64,000 nucleotides of DNA from Toxorhynchites rutilus septentrionalis (taxonomy: Eukaryota > Arthropoda > Insecta > Diptera > Culicidae). The notes under the pieces were generated by a model. It saw nothing but the letters and a program-made list of their open reading frames with translations, had not been told where the DNA came from and did no database searches. Position numbers and translations under genes: made by a program. The stretch lies in contig NC_073746.1 of NCBI RefSeq assembly GCF_029784135.1, positions 250,179,494-250,243,493 on the forward strand, given 5' to 3'. Positions 1-10,110 of this stretch are shown here, piece after piece. How positions within the stretch are numbered: the first letter of the stretch is position 1; every line of letters begins with the position of its first letter.

Positions 1-900
1 CTCAGTCATTTCATGATGAATTGATGAGATTTTTTCGTCAATCGATTTCGGCACTCAATAACATTTTTTTACACTAAATAAAATAATATATTTCATGAAA
101 CTAATTTGTTAAGATACCTGTAAATCTCATGCAATTTTAAGACATTTGGCATCAACTTTTTAATAACCCAGATTTCCGGTGATTTTGCGGTTTTCAAAAA
201 ACTCAAATTTTAACCCTCTACAGCCCAAGCCCGCCTTTAGACGGGCTTCGCGGATTCTCTTTTCGAATTATTCAGACATTATTTTCAATGTTCACCCCAA
301 CTAGAACGTCTTTAGAATATTTTCATCTATCACACATACACATTGTTTTTATGCTGGCAGCTTTCTGCTAGGAGTATTTTATGTTGAAAGTCAGAAATTC
401 GAGATAGAAGTGGAGTAGGTGTAATAAAAAACTTGGGCGGTGAGGGTTAACGTCTGCGACACCAGTAAATGAAGTCCGAGTGAGCTAATATTTTGCATAG
501 GGTATGTGATCGTGCAAATCAACATTTTGTAACAAGTTCCAAATGAAAAATCAAGATAGCTATTTTTATTGGCACCCTAAACTATACTTTTAGTTTCGCA
601 TGCCGAAAACTAAAAGAGTGCCGATTTTTGACAAAATTTTTTTTTCAAGATGATATCGACGGTTCATGCCATTTTAAGACATTTGGCATCAAAATTTTTT
701 TTTTCGAAAACCCCGATTTCCTTTAATCCCCCTTGGGGTTTTTTTTTCGATTTTCAAAAAACTCAATTTTGACCGCTTTGCGCCACTCTTCCTTAAGTCC
801 GATTTAGCTGAAATTTGGCATAGGGTATTTTTTCGAGGCTGCGAACTTTTTGAAATTTAAGGGTCGATTTTTTCCGATACATTCATTGCACCCTAACCCG
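1..900. repeat. Dispersed repeat block related to foldback family
   Basis: No gene is seen. Positions 1-126 match 33026-33150 closely (same opening ctcagtcatttcatgatg). Positions about 440-895 match parts of 25171-25953 and 32200-32760. Shared landmarks are the phrase ttggcaccctaa, the stretch cgattttcaaaaaactcaa, and the phrase gctttgcgccactct. These are single-arm or partial copies of the element that is complete at 25171-25953. A short GC-rich hairpin (agcccg...cgggct) at about 230-250 has no obvious role. Confidence 0.7.
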
Positions 901-1084
901 TATGTATCGTTCGTTATTTTAATGATAAAATGTACAGTAGTCGATACGGGAGTCAATCTGCGAATTGTCTTTTTTAATTTATTCAAAAAAGTCAATGAGT
1001 TTTTTTTTATTTTACCTAAAATTGTCTCTAAAAATTGTTTTTAAAAACTGTTATTAGCCAAAATACACGAAGTAAATCTGTTTT

Positions 1085-1430
1085 TCGTGTGGGGTTCAAC
1101 CAAACGGTGCCACATAACACAAAAGAAACGATAAACCTTTTACGCAATGAATTTGGTGAACCATCCATCTCTTGTTTTGGACCAGTGAATTGGCCGCTAG
1201 ATCATGCGATATGACGCCGTTGGACAATTTTTTTGTGGGGGTATGTGAAATCATGAAATTCAAGTACTAGAAGACAACATCACACGTGTTATCGATGATA
1301 TATTGAAAAAAATAAATGGCAATGATTGATTTTGAAGAAAAGGAAAATTTTAAACATCACACGTGTTATCGATGATATATTGAAAAAAATAAATGGCAAT
1401 GATTGATTTTGAAGAAAAGGAAAATAAAAA
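1085..1430 (+). pseudogene. Decayed DD41D-like Tc1/mariner-superfamily transposase fragment
   Basis: Reading the plus strand with frame changes gives pieces typical of the C-terminal half of a DDxD transposase: NGAT near 1105, LLRNEFGEPSISCFGPVNW from about 1135, FLWGYVKS around 1230-1250, then LEDNITRVIDDIL from about 1268. The same blocks, in the same order, occur in the better preserved DD41D element at 54897-55559 (QQDGATCH, FFLWGYLKS, LKDNIRQEI). Stops and shifts break the frame and the second catalytic Asp is lost. The last part is duplicated head to tail (see 1276-1426). TIRs were not found. The family call is by motif order and is moderately secure. Confidence 0.5.
1276..1426. repeat. 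Perfect 77-bp tandem duplication
   Basis: The segment starting aacatcacacgtgttatcg at 1276 is repeated from 1353, giving a 77-bp period. The copies look identical over roughly 73 bases. It lies inside the decayed transposase fragment, so it is a recent local duplication or an assembly artefact. Confidence 0.9.
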
Positions 1431-2115
1431 ACCAAGCGCTTCAAAAAAATGCTGAACAGCCTTTCCTAAAGCTTCTAGACACAAGTCTTGACAACACGTC
1501 TACATGAAATCTGTGCTTTGGTCTAAAAAATTTGGTTGTACTTCAATGAGAAAAATGTTACCTGAAAATCAATTAAAGTTATTGCATTACACTAGAAAAA
1601 ACTATCGTTTTTTCAACAATTTGAACTTTTAAAATTAGTTGAAACGATAATCTCTGAGACAGTTTGAGCGTTTTTACTGTTCAGGGCACGTATCACGTCT
1701 CACTATTTTCTCGAGAAAGAATTTGTAGAACATGAAAAAATGGAAAAAATGGAAAATGGAGAAAATGAAAATATTGGTATGTACTTTTTTAAACAATCTG
1801 TAAATTCTGAGCAAAGACTACAGATTTCTGTAGAAATCTGTAGCTTTAGCTGTCAGCGTTTCTCAAAGTTTGGGAAGTTTTATACTTTGAACGTGCGAAT
1901 CCTAGGTCTTCTTTTGACCGTCTTGTACACTTTGTAAAACATTAACTTTTTTGGTCAGAACACGCGTTGAAACATTAGAAATTAAGTAACGAACAGTAGA
2001 TTCCAATCGATTCGATTTTCCAGATGTGACTCACGGTTTTCCTGCCTCATACCTATGGTCTAATGACAATTGGTTGTGCAACTTTTTGATAACTTTCGAA
2101 GTGGCTAAAATAATA

Positions 2116-3305
2116 GGAGTACCGATAAGTTTCTTGGTTTTTTTTTCAAAAACTAATGCTTTACTCTGTAAAAATGGTTACAAATTTAATATTCAAAGTA
2201 TTGTCCATCGCTAGTCACAACTTTTTCCCATCTCTCTGGCAATTCACGAATCCCTTTGCGAAAATAATCGATCAGTTTGTCGGCTAACCACGAATCGATC
2301 TAATTTTTGACTTCATCAAAATTGGAGAAGTGCTGGTCAACCAGGCCATGTTGCATCGATTGAAAAAAGTAGTAAACGGACGGAGCAATGTCTGGAGAAT
2401 ACGGCGGGTGGGATAGGACCTCCCATTTCAGCGTTTCCAAGTATGTTTTGACTGGTTTCGTTACATGCGTCCGAGCATTGTCGTGCTGCAAAATAACTTT
2501 ATCGTGTATTTGCTCGTATTGTGGCCATTTTTCCTTCAGTGCATGGCTCAAACGCATCAATTGTCGTCGGTAGAGGTCCCCCGTAATGGTTTCATTCGGT
2601 TTTAGCAGCTCATAGTACACCACACCTAGCTGGTCCCACCAAATAGACAGCATAACCTTCTCGCAGTGAATATTTCGTCGATGTTGATGCATGGCCGGGG
2701 TATCCATACGTTGCCCGACGTTTAGGATTGTCGTAATGGACCCACTTTTCATCGCCAGTAACGATTCGATGCAAGAAACCCTTTCCTTTATGCCGTTGGA
2801 GCAGTTGTTCGCACGTGAAAAAACGGCGTTCAATGTCTCGTTTTCTGAGCTACTCCAAGTGTATCTGCATGTTCTTGTTTCGTTTGTGACGAATCTTGAT
2901 CGAGTAAGGCCTCCAATTCTTCATCTTCAAACTTTTTTGGCGGTCCGGAACGTTCTTCGTCTTCCAAGTCAAAATTACCACTTTTAAATCGTGTAAACCA
3001 CGTATGACACGTTTGCTCAGTTGGAACATGATTACCATAAACTTCCACCAAAATGCGATGACTTTTTGCAGCTTTTTTCTTCATATTAAAGTAATGAAGT
3101 AACATTCCCCGCAAAAACACTCTCGTTGGTACGAAATTCGACATATTCGAAGTGGCAGAAAACTATGTTGTTTACGATTCAACTTTTTGACATATACTGA
3201 AAAAGACGCGCAATGACAGTAGCTTTCCAACGAATGTCTGGAAATTTGATTCAATAATCAACTTACGCCATCTGTTGTAAAACCGAAGAAACTTATCGGT
3301 ACACC
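2116..3305 (-). mobile_element. Mariner (DD34D) element with both TIRs, inactive
   Basis: The two ends are inverted matches: 2116 onward reads ggagtaccgataagtttctt and the reverse complement of about 3286-3305 reads ggtgtaccgataagtttctt. A TA dinucleotide lies next to the left end; the right flank has mutated. The length of about 1.2 kb is normal for mariner. Between the ends is a broken mariner transposase on the minus strand. Confidence 0.85.
2300..3144 (-). pseudogene. Mariner transposase, frameshifted, third catalytic Asp replaced by Val
   Basis: The first part (3144-2830) carries the N-terminal helix-turn-helix region (FLRGMLLHYF, WFTRFKSGNFDLED, DEELEALLDQD). The second part (2833-2300) carries the catalytic core, with IWWDQLGVVYYELLKPNET, the second Asp in LQHDNARTHV, and HPPYSPDIAPSVYYFF. 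In mariners the third catalytic Asp follows APS, 35 positions after the second; here that position is Val. The block holding the first Asp (TGDEKWVHYDN) can be read only in another frame around 2715-2760, and roughly 30 residues between the two halves are missing. Deletion, frameshift and the lost Asp together make this a dead copy. Confidence 0.85.
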
Positions 3306-4194
3306 TTAAACCAAAAAATGATGAAGTTATTTTTATTAAGTTTTCCTCTATGAATCACATAAAAACAGGTTTACCCGTAAAATGCATTAGAATTCCCTAA
3401 TATGTCAATAGTTTAAATTGAATATAGATTCTATAAATTTCTGAGCTCATCTTTCCGCGTCGTCTCTAATGAGCAACTAATACAGTTCCGAGGCACAGTT
3501 TTGATATACCACTATATATCGTCAGTAGCGTGAAAATCCGCTCGCTCAGAATACAAATATAATGCAAAGGAAGGAGTGAAAGAATGCAGCCAACAGCCAC
3601 ACACATAGGTTTTTCCCCACGTAAGGTCAGAGAGTGAAATCGCCTCGGATGGTATCTAGTATTTAGTAAATGGAAGATGTCACACGCAGTCCAAATTTGA
3701 TCTTTCTTCAATTCCAAAAAATTCAAGGATTAGTCTTGATGAAAAGGTTCACCGCGTAGGTTTTTTTTTCAAGAGAAAGGTTCTGTAAAAAAGACAAAAA
3801 CCTTATTTTCATCATTTAGAATTTGTTATATCTTATATTATATTTCCTGTGGCGAATTTTATTCATCAATTGATACAGTCACTATGGTCAGAAGGACTGC
3901 TATCGACGAAAAAATATTACAAAATGCAGTATCGGATTTTTTTCAGTGATTTTATAATCACTGTAACTTCGTTATAACTTTACGTACGGAGGTAGGATGT
4001 AAAAAAATAAAATAAATTCATTTTAGCCAAAGCAATAATTGGATCTTGTATATAACTTTTTCAAGTTTTTCAACTGCCTATCGATTTGTTATTTCTTTGA
4101 AATATTCATAATCAAAATAATGTTTCATTCAACCAAATCGTCTCTGTAGAAAAAGGTCATACTGTTACGTCCTCATCATCCCATTTATTTATTT
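3306..4194. other. AT-rich intergenic stretch, nothing recognised
   Basis: No coding pattern, repeat shared within the window, or RNA gene was recognised. The open frame at 3466-3726 (minus) has no family resemblance and was not called. Confidence 0.6.
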
Positions 4195-4526
4195 GTTAGG
4201 CTCATTAGCATTTTAGCTGTAACAGAGCCGGGTTTTAATCGTGTACATGAACATATGTTTATGTTTCTATAAATTGTAAATTACACAGTAGTTGGAAGTA
4301 GCCATTTAGGCGTTAAGTTTTCTGTTCCATTAGATTATGGTAAATTACACAGTAGTAGCCATTTAGGAGTAAGGGTATTCTTTCTGTTCTTCCATTGTTC
4401 AGCAGACCGGACAGCGGAGACAGTTGATATTAATCATTGTTGGGTTATTTATAGAACAGCAGCCCGATGTTTCTTGCAGAGCAGAGCAGTTGTATGGATT
4501 AATCGATCTTTGTTCCACCGTGGATC
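4195..4526. repeat. Dispersed repeat R, copy 1
   Basis: This matches 25104-26239 once the foldback insert there is removed. Shared landmarks are ctgtaacagagccgggtttt, ggtaaattac repeated twice within the element, and gaccggacagcggagacag. No coding capacity was seen; the class of element is unknown. Confidence 0.8.
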
Positions 4527-4589
4527 GATTTCCATCGCTGATGATTGTTGCGTGGACGTAGTTATTCTATAACAACACAAAGATGGCCA

Positions 4590-4680
4590 ATTGAGGGCCC
4601 TGAGTTTGAACTCATGATCGATCGCTTGGTAAGCGAACGCGTAAGAACGGCTACGAAGCTACGAAGACCTCCTGTTACGT
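4590..4680 (-). repeat. Possible tRNA-related (SINE-like) sequence
   Basis: On the minus strand the sequence contains cgcgttcgcttaccaagcg followed by gagttcaaactcaggg, which resembles an anticodon arm and a polymerase III B box. It is not a folded, functional tRNA. It follows repeat R, and the second copy of R lacks it. Weak call. Confidence 0.3.
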
Positions 4681-4779
4681 CCTAGGAATTGAGTAGGGAG
4701 CTAACTAATTATGGGAACATATTTTTGAATTTGATCATTTCAAGAAGAAAAACGTCGATGTTGATGCGTATTAAGTAAA

Positions 4780-4980
4780 AAACAAAACAAGTCAACTTGT
4801 GTATGGTTCTCGCGAGGGCAATAATGAATCATGAATCAACCATACATAGCTGATTCTTCAAAATTACGCAAATCATGAGCTTTTTCCAGAGACACCAAAA
4901 CTTTCTACTGGAGACTGAACTATAAAATTTCGATAAATTTTAAAGTAATATTCGAAGTGATAACCATGCGAATTTGATTA
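4780..4980 (-). repeat. Partial copy of the 10914/24905 arm family
   Basis: Read on the minus strand, the part near 4925-4970 (cacttcgaatattact and following) matches 10985-11020 and 56340-56380. The part near 4800-4860 resembles 56430-56490. This is a diverged fragment of the dispersed arm family. Confidence 0.5.
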
Positions 4981-5444
4981 AAAAAATCAATAGCCCTATG
5001 TTTACAATACGGTCGTATCCTGTAAACCACCTTCTAGAATTTTGCAGTTTTTTTCTGAATCAATATGACTCAACAATTCAAGAGCAAAAATGCAACCCAT
5101 AAATGACTTTTGGGAAATTCTTTTAATTTCCATAAAAAATATGAAAAACAAAATCACAATTGAAGTCCTGAACTGGACGAGGGGTTTAAAAAATTTAAAA
5201 TTATATTTTCTCAAAACAGTATTAAAACAGTAATGGGCCATTATGACCGTTTTGATAAAAATAACATTCATTTGAACATTTTTGAAATACATTTTGGAGT
5301 TTGAGGCTTAATATTGCGTTTTTTCGGTATTTTTTATGAATTTCCAAAAGTCATTCGTGGATTACATTTTTGTTGGAGCAGTCTTGAGTATATCGATTTA
5401 GATTAAAATTGTGCTATGCGTGGAAGATTTTGAATCGAATATAT

Positions 5445-5722
5445 TTTCTTCTTTTTGTTATATGGCACTAACGTTTCTAGAGGAAATTCGCCGTCTCAAC
5501 GTAGTATTACTTGCGTCATTTTTATTAGTACTTAGTTGAGATTTCTATGCCAGATAACACACCTTGAATGCATTCTGTGGCAAGCTCTAGAATACGCGTG
5601 ACCACAGTGCAAGACGGCGGAAATTTCTTAGACGAAAAATTCCCCCGAATAGAACGGGAATCGAACCCGAACCCCTGGCATGTTAGGTTTTGACGCTAAC
5701 CACTCGGCCACGGGAGCACAAA
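5445..5722 (-). mobile_element. tRNA-derived SINE, copy 1
   Basis: The minus strand begins with a tRNA-like head (about 5718-5640). It has a polymerase III A box (tggccgagtggttagcg) and a perfect B box (ggttcgattcc), followed by a unique body shared with 53581-53848. Flanking copies of tcgaatatat (5435-5444 and 5724-5733) look like a target-site duplication. It is comparable to mosquito tRNA-related SINEs such as Feilai, but I cannot confirm the family by memory alone. The head cannot be a working tRNA gene: the anticodon region is altered and the 3' part runs into the SINE body. Confidence 0.8.
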
Positions 5723-5898
5723 TTCGAATATATCATCTTGTTTGGAAGAAAGCTTAAGCCATTTCTGAAATAACCGTATAGTAGATGGAAATAAATTTTG
5801 TAAAATGTTTTTTTTTCAGTGTTACGTTTTAATTATATATTGTTTTAAATTTATGAAAATTGAGGCGATTTTCTATAATTCACTCAAAGAACACATTT

Positions 5899-6315
5899 TT
5901 ATATGACCATGTCTAAAATACTGCAAAGAAAATTGCCGCCATTAGAACACAGTCTACAAAGCTTGCATACAACATTGCATACAACAAAGACCATACAACA
6001 ATACTTAATTGGTAAAAATCTCCAAATTTTTAAAAGTTGAATGAATTCTAGAATGTTGTTAAACCTACAGACATTGGTGGTGGAGTTGGTTCGACGAAGT
6101 CCCTCATTTAACTTTCCATTGATATCATTAATGTATACTCGTATATCTATGATGAACGATTGAAATTCCAAATTCAAAGAAACATTTTGGACAGTATTGT
6201 CAATAGTTTTCCAGAATCTCCTGAAATAATTCAGGACGCGGACACAAATCATTGAATTTTGATTAATTGAAGCTTCTACTGACTGTGTAGAATAGCCTAG
6301 CAGTAGCAAAATCTG
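5899..6315 (-). CDS. Possible small secreted protein, exon lacking its start
   Basis: An open minus-strand frame of about 138 codons. No in-frame ATG is present at its beginning; the sequence just upstream (ttaatttactctaatccag) resembles a splice acceptor, so a short first exon would be needed. After it the protein opens with a hydrophobic run (ILLLLGYSTQSVEA) that looks like the end of a signal peptide, then an N-glycosylation site (NSTT) and a Cys-rich C-terminal third (CCMVFVVCNVVCKLCRLCS). It lies 90 bp below the stop codon of the mucin-like gene on the same strand. No family is recognised. It could also be a chance open frame. Confidence 0.35.
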   Translation of the reverse strand, partial: QILLLLGYSTQSVEASINQNSMICVRVLNYFRRFWKTIDNTVQNVSLNLEFQSFIIDIRVYINDINGKLNEGLRRTNSTTNVCRFNNILEFIQLLKIWRFLPIKYCCMVFVVCNVVCKLCRLCSNGGNFLCSILDMVI

Positions 6316-6405
6316 GATTAGAGTAAATTAAATTTGTTAATGTTAACCCATAAATTGCTTCAGGCTGTGATAAGGACACAGACATCCAGGTAAAGAAACA
6401 ACATC

Positions 6406-8217
6406 TCACGAATATTTTTTATTATCAAAATTTATGAAGTTCCGCGACATATACTGCTTCCGACATGATCGTGGCCAGCAGCCTTGACGCTTGTTGAGCC
6501 TTCTCCGAGGAGAATTTCTTCTCTTAGATCCACAGAACTGATCAGGGCCTCTTCTAAGGAATCTTTTGACTTGGTTCCTCTCATTGGTTCGAACCGGACG
6601 TCTACTAGCCCAATTCGCCCGAACTCGATTTCTCCTGTTAAGTCGAGGCCTCCGATTGGCACTGAAGTACTCTTGCACGGGTACCGCAATGCATTGTTCC
6701 GGTAGAATTGGTGAGTTAGGTTCTTTGAGTACTGTATTGAGAAGGTAACACCATCTATTGCATGGTCTTATTCTCGGGGCCAGCGGAGCGAGGGTTGTAC
6801 CAGGCGTACTTTTAGAGCTACCTATTGTTTTGTGCATCGTGTCAGCAGGTACCTTGATCGGGCTATAAGTGAACGATTTGTATTTAATAGCACTAGCAGT
6901 AGTGATAGCTTTGGGAGATTTACTAGGAACCGTTTTGACCGGCGAAGGTGATGTGGAACGATCGGTTGTGGAAGTGCTTGTGGTCGTCGAAGCAGTGGCC
7001 TCACTTGTCGTAACGACTGTGGTGGTTGTTACGCTTTCGGCAGTTGTACCACTTTCAGTATTTGCACTACTTTCTGTAGTCGTACCACGTTCAGTAGTTA
7101 CATCTTCGTTTGCCACAACAGTCGTAGAACTACCTTCTGTAGTGGAGGATTCGTCCGAAGACACCATGCTCTGACTAGAGGTGACCGTTGTTGGTTCGAC
7201 AGAACTAGATGTTGTAGAACTGTCTGTAATCATTGTCGACGAATCAATGGGTTCCGTTTCTTTCGACAAGGCCGATGAACTTGATGAACTCGCAGTCGTT
7301 GTATCAGTACTAGTGGTGGTTTCACGAATGTTTTCACCTGTCGTAGCAGTAGTAGTAATTATGACATCTGTAGTTTCAGTGGTTGTAGTCGTACTAGTAA
7401 TCGTGTCTTCAACTGGTACACTTGTCGTAACACTACTAATAGTTACACTTCTAGAAGTTTTTGAAGCTTTTTTCGTAACCGAATTCGAACATTTCTGGTT
7501 GGTCGCTTTACCCAATATTTCAGTACACCTGTCAACACATTTTTTGCACTTATCCCAGCCATTCTCGCGTTCATCTATGTTTGCTTTCATCTTCAAACAT
7601 TTTTTATTTTTACATATCCCTCTGTCGGTTCCGTGTCGTACGCTTTTGTTCAATCCTTCGTTTCTTTTTATTACATAATTATCACCGTTGATGTCATGGT
7701 TCGTCCCTTTGGTGGAATGTTCCTTTCTCCTATCCAATTTATTCTTGGATGTGGTCCGTGCGTGTCGGGTATTAGTATGTGAGTCTTTCTCATCGTGCAC
7801 AAAATGCAGCATCAGTTTTTCCCACGATTCGGGAGAGTTCCCATCTTCATCCGTATCTACAGCTTTTCTCATTCCATCACTTTTCACTGAGTCATTGGAG
7901 TCGTCCGTTCCACTTTCCACCAAATTATTTTCTATGCTTTCCGTGTTGATATCTGCCATCTTCACTAGAGCACTATCCTTCCTTGGCATTTCGTTCTTTT
8001 CATCAGATTCTTCGTCTTCTCCAGAACCATATTCCCCTGATTGAGCACTTTTCACATCAAAATGGTTACTATTTTGGTCACGATTCAGCTGAAACTCCTT
8101 TATGAGTTTATCAATCAGCTCATCCTCCGTCAATAGAACTTCAGACGAGCGAGACTCTTCAACCCCAGCGCACACCGCACAGCTTAGCGTTAGTAGAACA
8201 ACTACATGGTAGAACAT
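6406..8217 (-). CDS. Secreted mucin-like Ser/Thr-rich protein, 603 aa
   Basis: A long uninterrupted ATG-started minus-strand frame, by far the best host-gene candidate. Residues 1-18 form a signal peptide (MFYHVVVLLTLSCAVCAG). Residues 19-200 are acidic and hydrophilic. A cluster of six cysteines follows (202, 207, 224, 227, 231, 243). Residues about 254-440 are dominated by Thr and Ser with Val and Glu, as in O-glycosylated mucins. The C-terminal 115 residues are Arg-rich with six cysteines (486, 490, 509, 562, 580, 585). The gene has no intron; a TATA box lies at 8303-8309. An AATAAA motif overlaps codons 599-601, so the true polyadenylation site is unclear. Function unknown: extracellular matrix, gut lining, salivary or reproductive-tract protein are all possible. 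Sure that it is a gene, unsure of its role. Confidence 0.8.
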   Translation of the reverse strand: MFYHVVVLLTLSCAVCAGVEESRSSEVLLTEDELIDKLIKEFQLNRDQNSNHFDVKSAQSGEYGSGEDEESDEKNEMPRKDSALVKMADINTESIENNLVESGTDDSNDSVKSDGMRKAVDTDEDGNSPESWEKLMLHFVHDEKDSHTNTRHARTTSKNKLDRRKEHSTKGTNHDINGDNYVIKRNEGLNKSVRHGTDRGICKNKKCLKMKANIDERENGWDKCKKCVDRCTEILGKATNQKCSNSVTKKASKTSRSVTISSVTTSVPVEDTITSTTTTTETTDVIITTTATTGENIRETTTSTDTTTASSSSSSALSKETEPIDSSTMITDSSTTSSSVEPTTVTSSQSMVSSDESSTTEGSSTTVVANEDVTTERGTTTESSANTESGTTAESVTTTTVVTTSEATASTTTSTSTTDRSTSPSPVKTVPSKSPKAITTASAIKYKSFTYSPIKVPADTMHKTIGSSKSTPGTTLAPLAPRIRPCNRWCYLLNTVLKEPNSPILPEQCIAVPVQEYFSANRRPRLNRRNRVRANWASRRPVRTNERNQVKRFLRRGPDQFCGSKRRNSPRRRLNKRQGCWPRSCRKQYMSRNFINFDNKKYS

Positions 8218-8302
8218 CTTTACTTTTCTACAGAATGAACAAACGGTACGCAGAGGGACGTGACGCCGGCGAAATAAGCCGGACCATTTGATTTGGCCAC
8301 AG

Positions 8303-8309
8303 CTTTATA
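8303..8309 (-). promoter_or_regulatory. TATA box of the mucin-like gene
   Basis: TATAAAG on the minus strand, 86 bp upstream of the ATG at 8217. A start site about 30 bp downstream would give a 5' leader of roughly 55-60 nt, a common spacing for insect RNA polymerase II promoters. Confidence 0.6.
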
Positions 8310-9851
8310 GAGAAATCAGAGTGTTTTGATTCGCCGGTTCGGTACGTGAACTCACCCAGCCCATGCTTCAAACAAACAAATGCATTTGTTACCTTTCACC
8401 ACATCATAATAATCTAGCCGGCTCGTTGACTGCGATCTCTCTTCCGTTATATTTGTCAGCAAGTGATGGTATCGCGGTAGTTGTTTGGTTCTGATGTCTT
8501 CCAATCGCCATAAAAACTGCCTTCTCGTCGTGGAAAGCTATGATTCCATCAAAATGTGCTGTTCTAGAGAAACTTATCAAACCCGTATGAAAAAAGTGAT
8601 ATACATTATGACTAAATGGGAACCTAATACAAGAATTATCGTAGCAATGATAGCTGGTGAATGTACGTTATATTCTCAGAAGATATTTTGTACGAATAGC
8701 GATGCCGGAAGAAGCAATTAGTTTGGAACAATATTTTGATTTTTGCCTTGCTTTGGCACGATGTGTATAAACACATCATGCGTTTATAAATATCTCGTGC
8801 TAAAAACATACACTCGTACCTACGAGAATTTCCGGCACGTATTTAACTGCAAATGTTTCCATTCCTGTGACAACAATGGTATAGAGGATTGAACGCCAAA
8901 ATAAACAGCCGACGCTTGAATTAAATATTGAAATCTTGTATATCTCAGAACCCCCAACTGAAATATATATTTTATATATTTTAATTAGAATATACATAGT
9001 TTGAATTTTACAAAATTTTAAGCAGAGTGACACCGTGTCAGACTCACTAAAATTGAAATATAAATTTCAATAATTTGCGAAATTAAATCTTTGAAATCTT
9101 CTGTCATCATAATTTTTTTTGCAGAACCGCAAGTTCGCAAAGTATTGGAATTTCAACATTTTGTGATCCGTGTCCGTGTTATATTTATACACGGCACCAC
9201 TATACGTCAAATGCTTTTTTAAGAAACTTTAACCTAAGAGTAATATATGGACTTAAAACATCTATGGAAATTAGAGATGGGCGAAACGGATAATTTCAGT
9301 GAGCGGCTCAGAGCCGTACACTCAATGGAATGAGCCGGCTCATTTGAGCGGCTCGACGCACAGTGGTCCCTGAGAAAATTTAGACGGCCAAAACAAAAAA
9401 AATTAAAATGCATTAAAACACAAAAAACCAACAATCCCTTATTTTAGGATGTTCAAGGCATCTACGATCACCTGTTTCACTCCATCATTGCTCGCGCGCG
9501 CTTCATTGCTCTGGATAAGATACCAATTTCGCATGCTCCCCGGTGCCACTATTTCGCGTGTGTTTTTCTAACATGTGTTTTGATGAAGTTTTTAAACGAT
9601 TTTTTTTTTGGCTCATTATATTTCTTGAAACATTTTTAACGGAGAATTTACATTTGTTGTCAGTTTCAAAATTCGGTTGGTTGTAGTACGTGTTAACTCC
9701 ACACAAAGTATGTACTATTTTGGAAGTTTAATTTTGCTTCGGATGGACTGATAAAACTTGCCCCGCATTTCCCCGCAAAACTTTTTCAATGAAAGTGTTA
9801 CTCAAAGTGTCTTTTATCACTCCGCACTTTTCTCAATATTAACCCGAAATC
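8310..9851. other. Intergenic, no gene recognised
   Basis: No convincing coding region. Around 9280-9365 there is a patch rich in the palindromic word gagccg/cggctc (gagcggctca, gagccggctcatttgagcgg), a motif cluster of unknown meaning. The open frame at 8485-8721 has no recognised similarity and was not called. Confidence 0.5.
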
Positions 9852-10110
9852 AGCCATTCCATGCCAAACCGATACAGTGGTTCTCAGATTTTCCTGAAAA
9901 GTGGTAGTTTTATTCTTTATCGCAAAACATTAGACCCGTATTTTTTATTTTTTCAGTAGGGTGACCATTTCCATTTTAGGGATGTCCTAATAATCAACTT
10001 TTTCCTCTTTTTTCCAAAAATGACTTTTTTCAAAAATTTTTGAACTACTAAACCGATTCAGATGATCAACATATCGAATTAAAGCCAATCGCCTGGCCTT
10101 TTAAAAAAAA
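9852..10110. repeat. Dispersed repeat G, copy 1
   Basis: Shares an extended diverged match with 59062-59330. Both open with cagccattccatgccaaacc and contain attagggtg or agtagggtg, then ccattttaggg, then tttttccaaaaat. No coding capacity. Positions 10111-10913 after it contain nothing recognised. Confidence 0.75.

Noticed and set aside
230..250. GC hairpin resembling a rho-independent terminator
   Set aside because: Eukaryotic context and no upstream gene; short hairpins occur by chance.
5640..5718. Possible functional tRNA gene on the minus strand
   Set aside because: The anticodon arm is disrupted and it continues into a SINE body shared with 53581-53848.
6869..8044. Long Val-rich plus-strand frames opposite the mucin-like gene
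   Set aside because: They are antisense shadows of Thr/Ser codons (ACN/TCN read as GTN/GAN); no motif or signal supports them.
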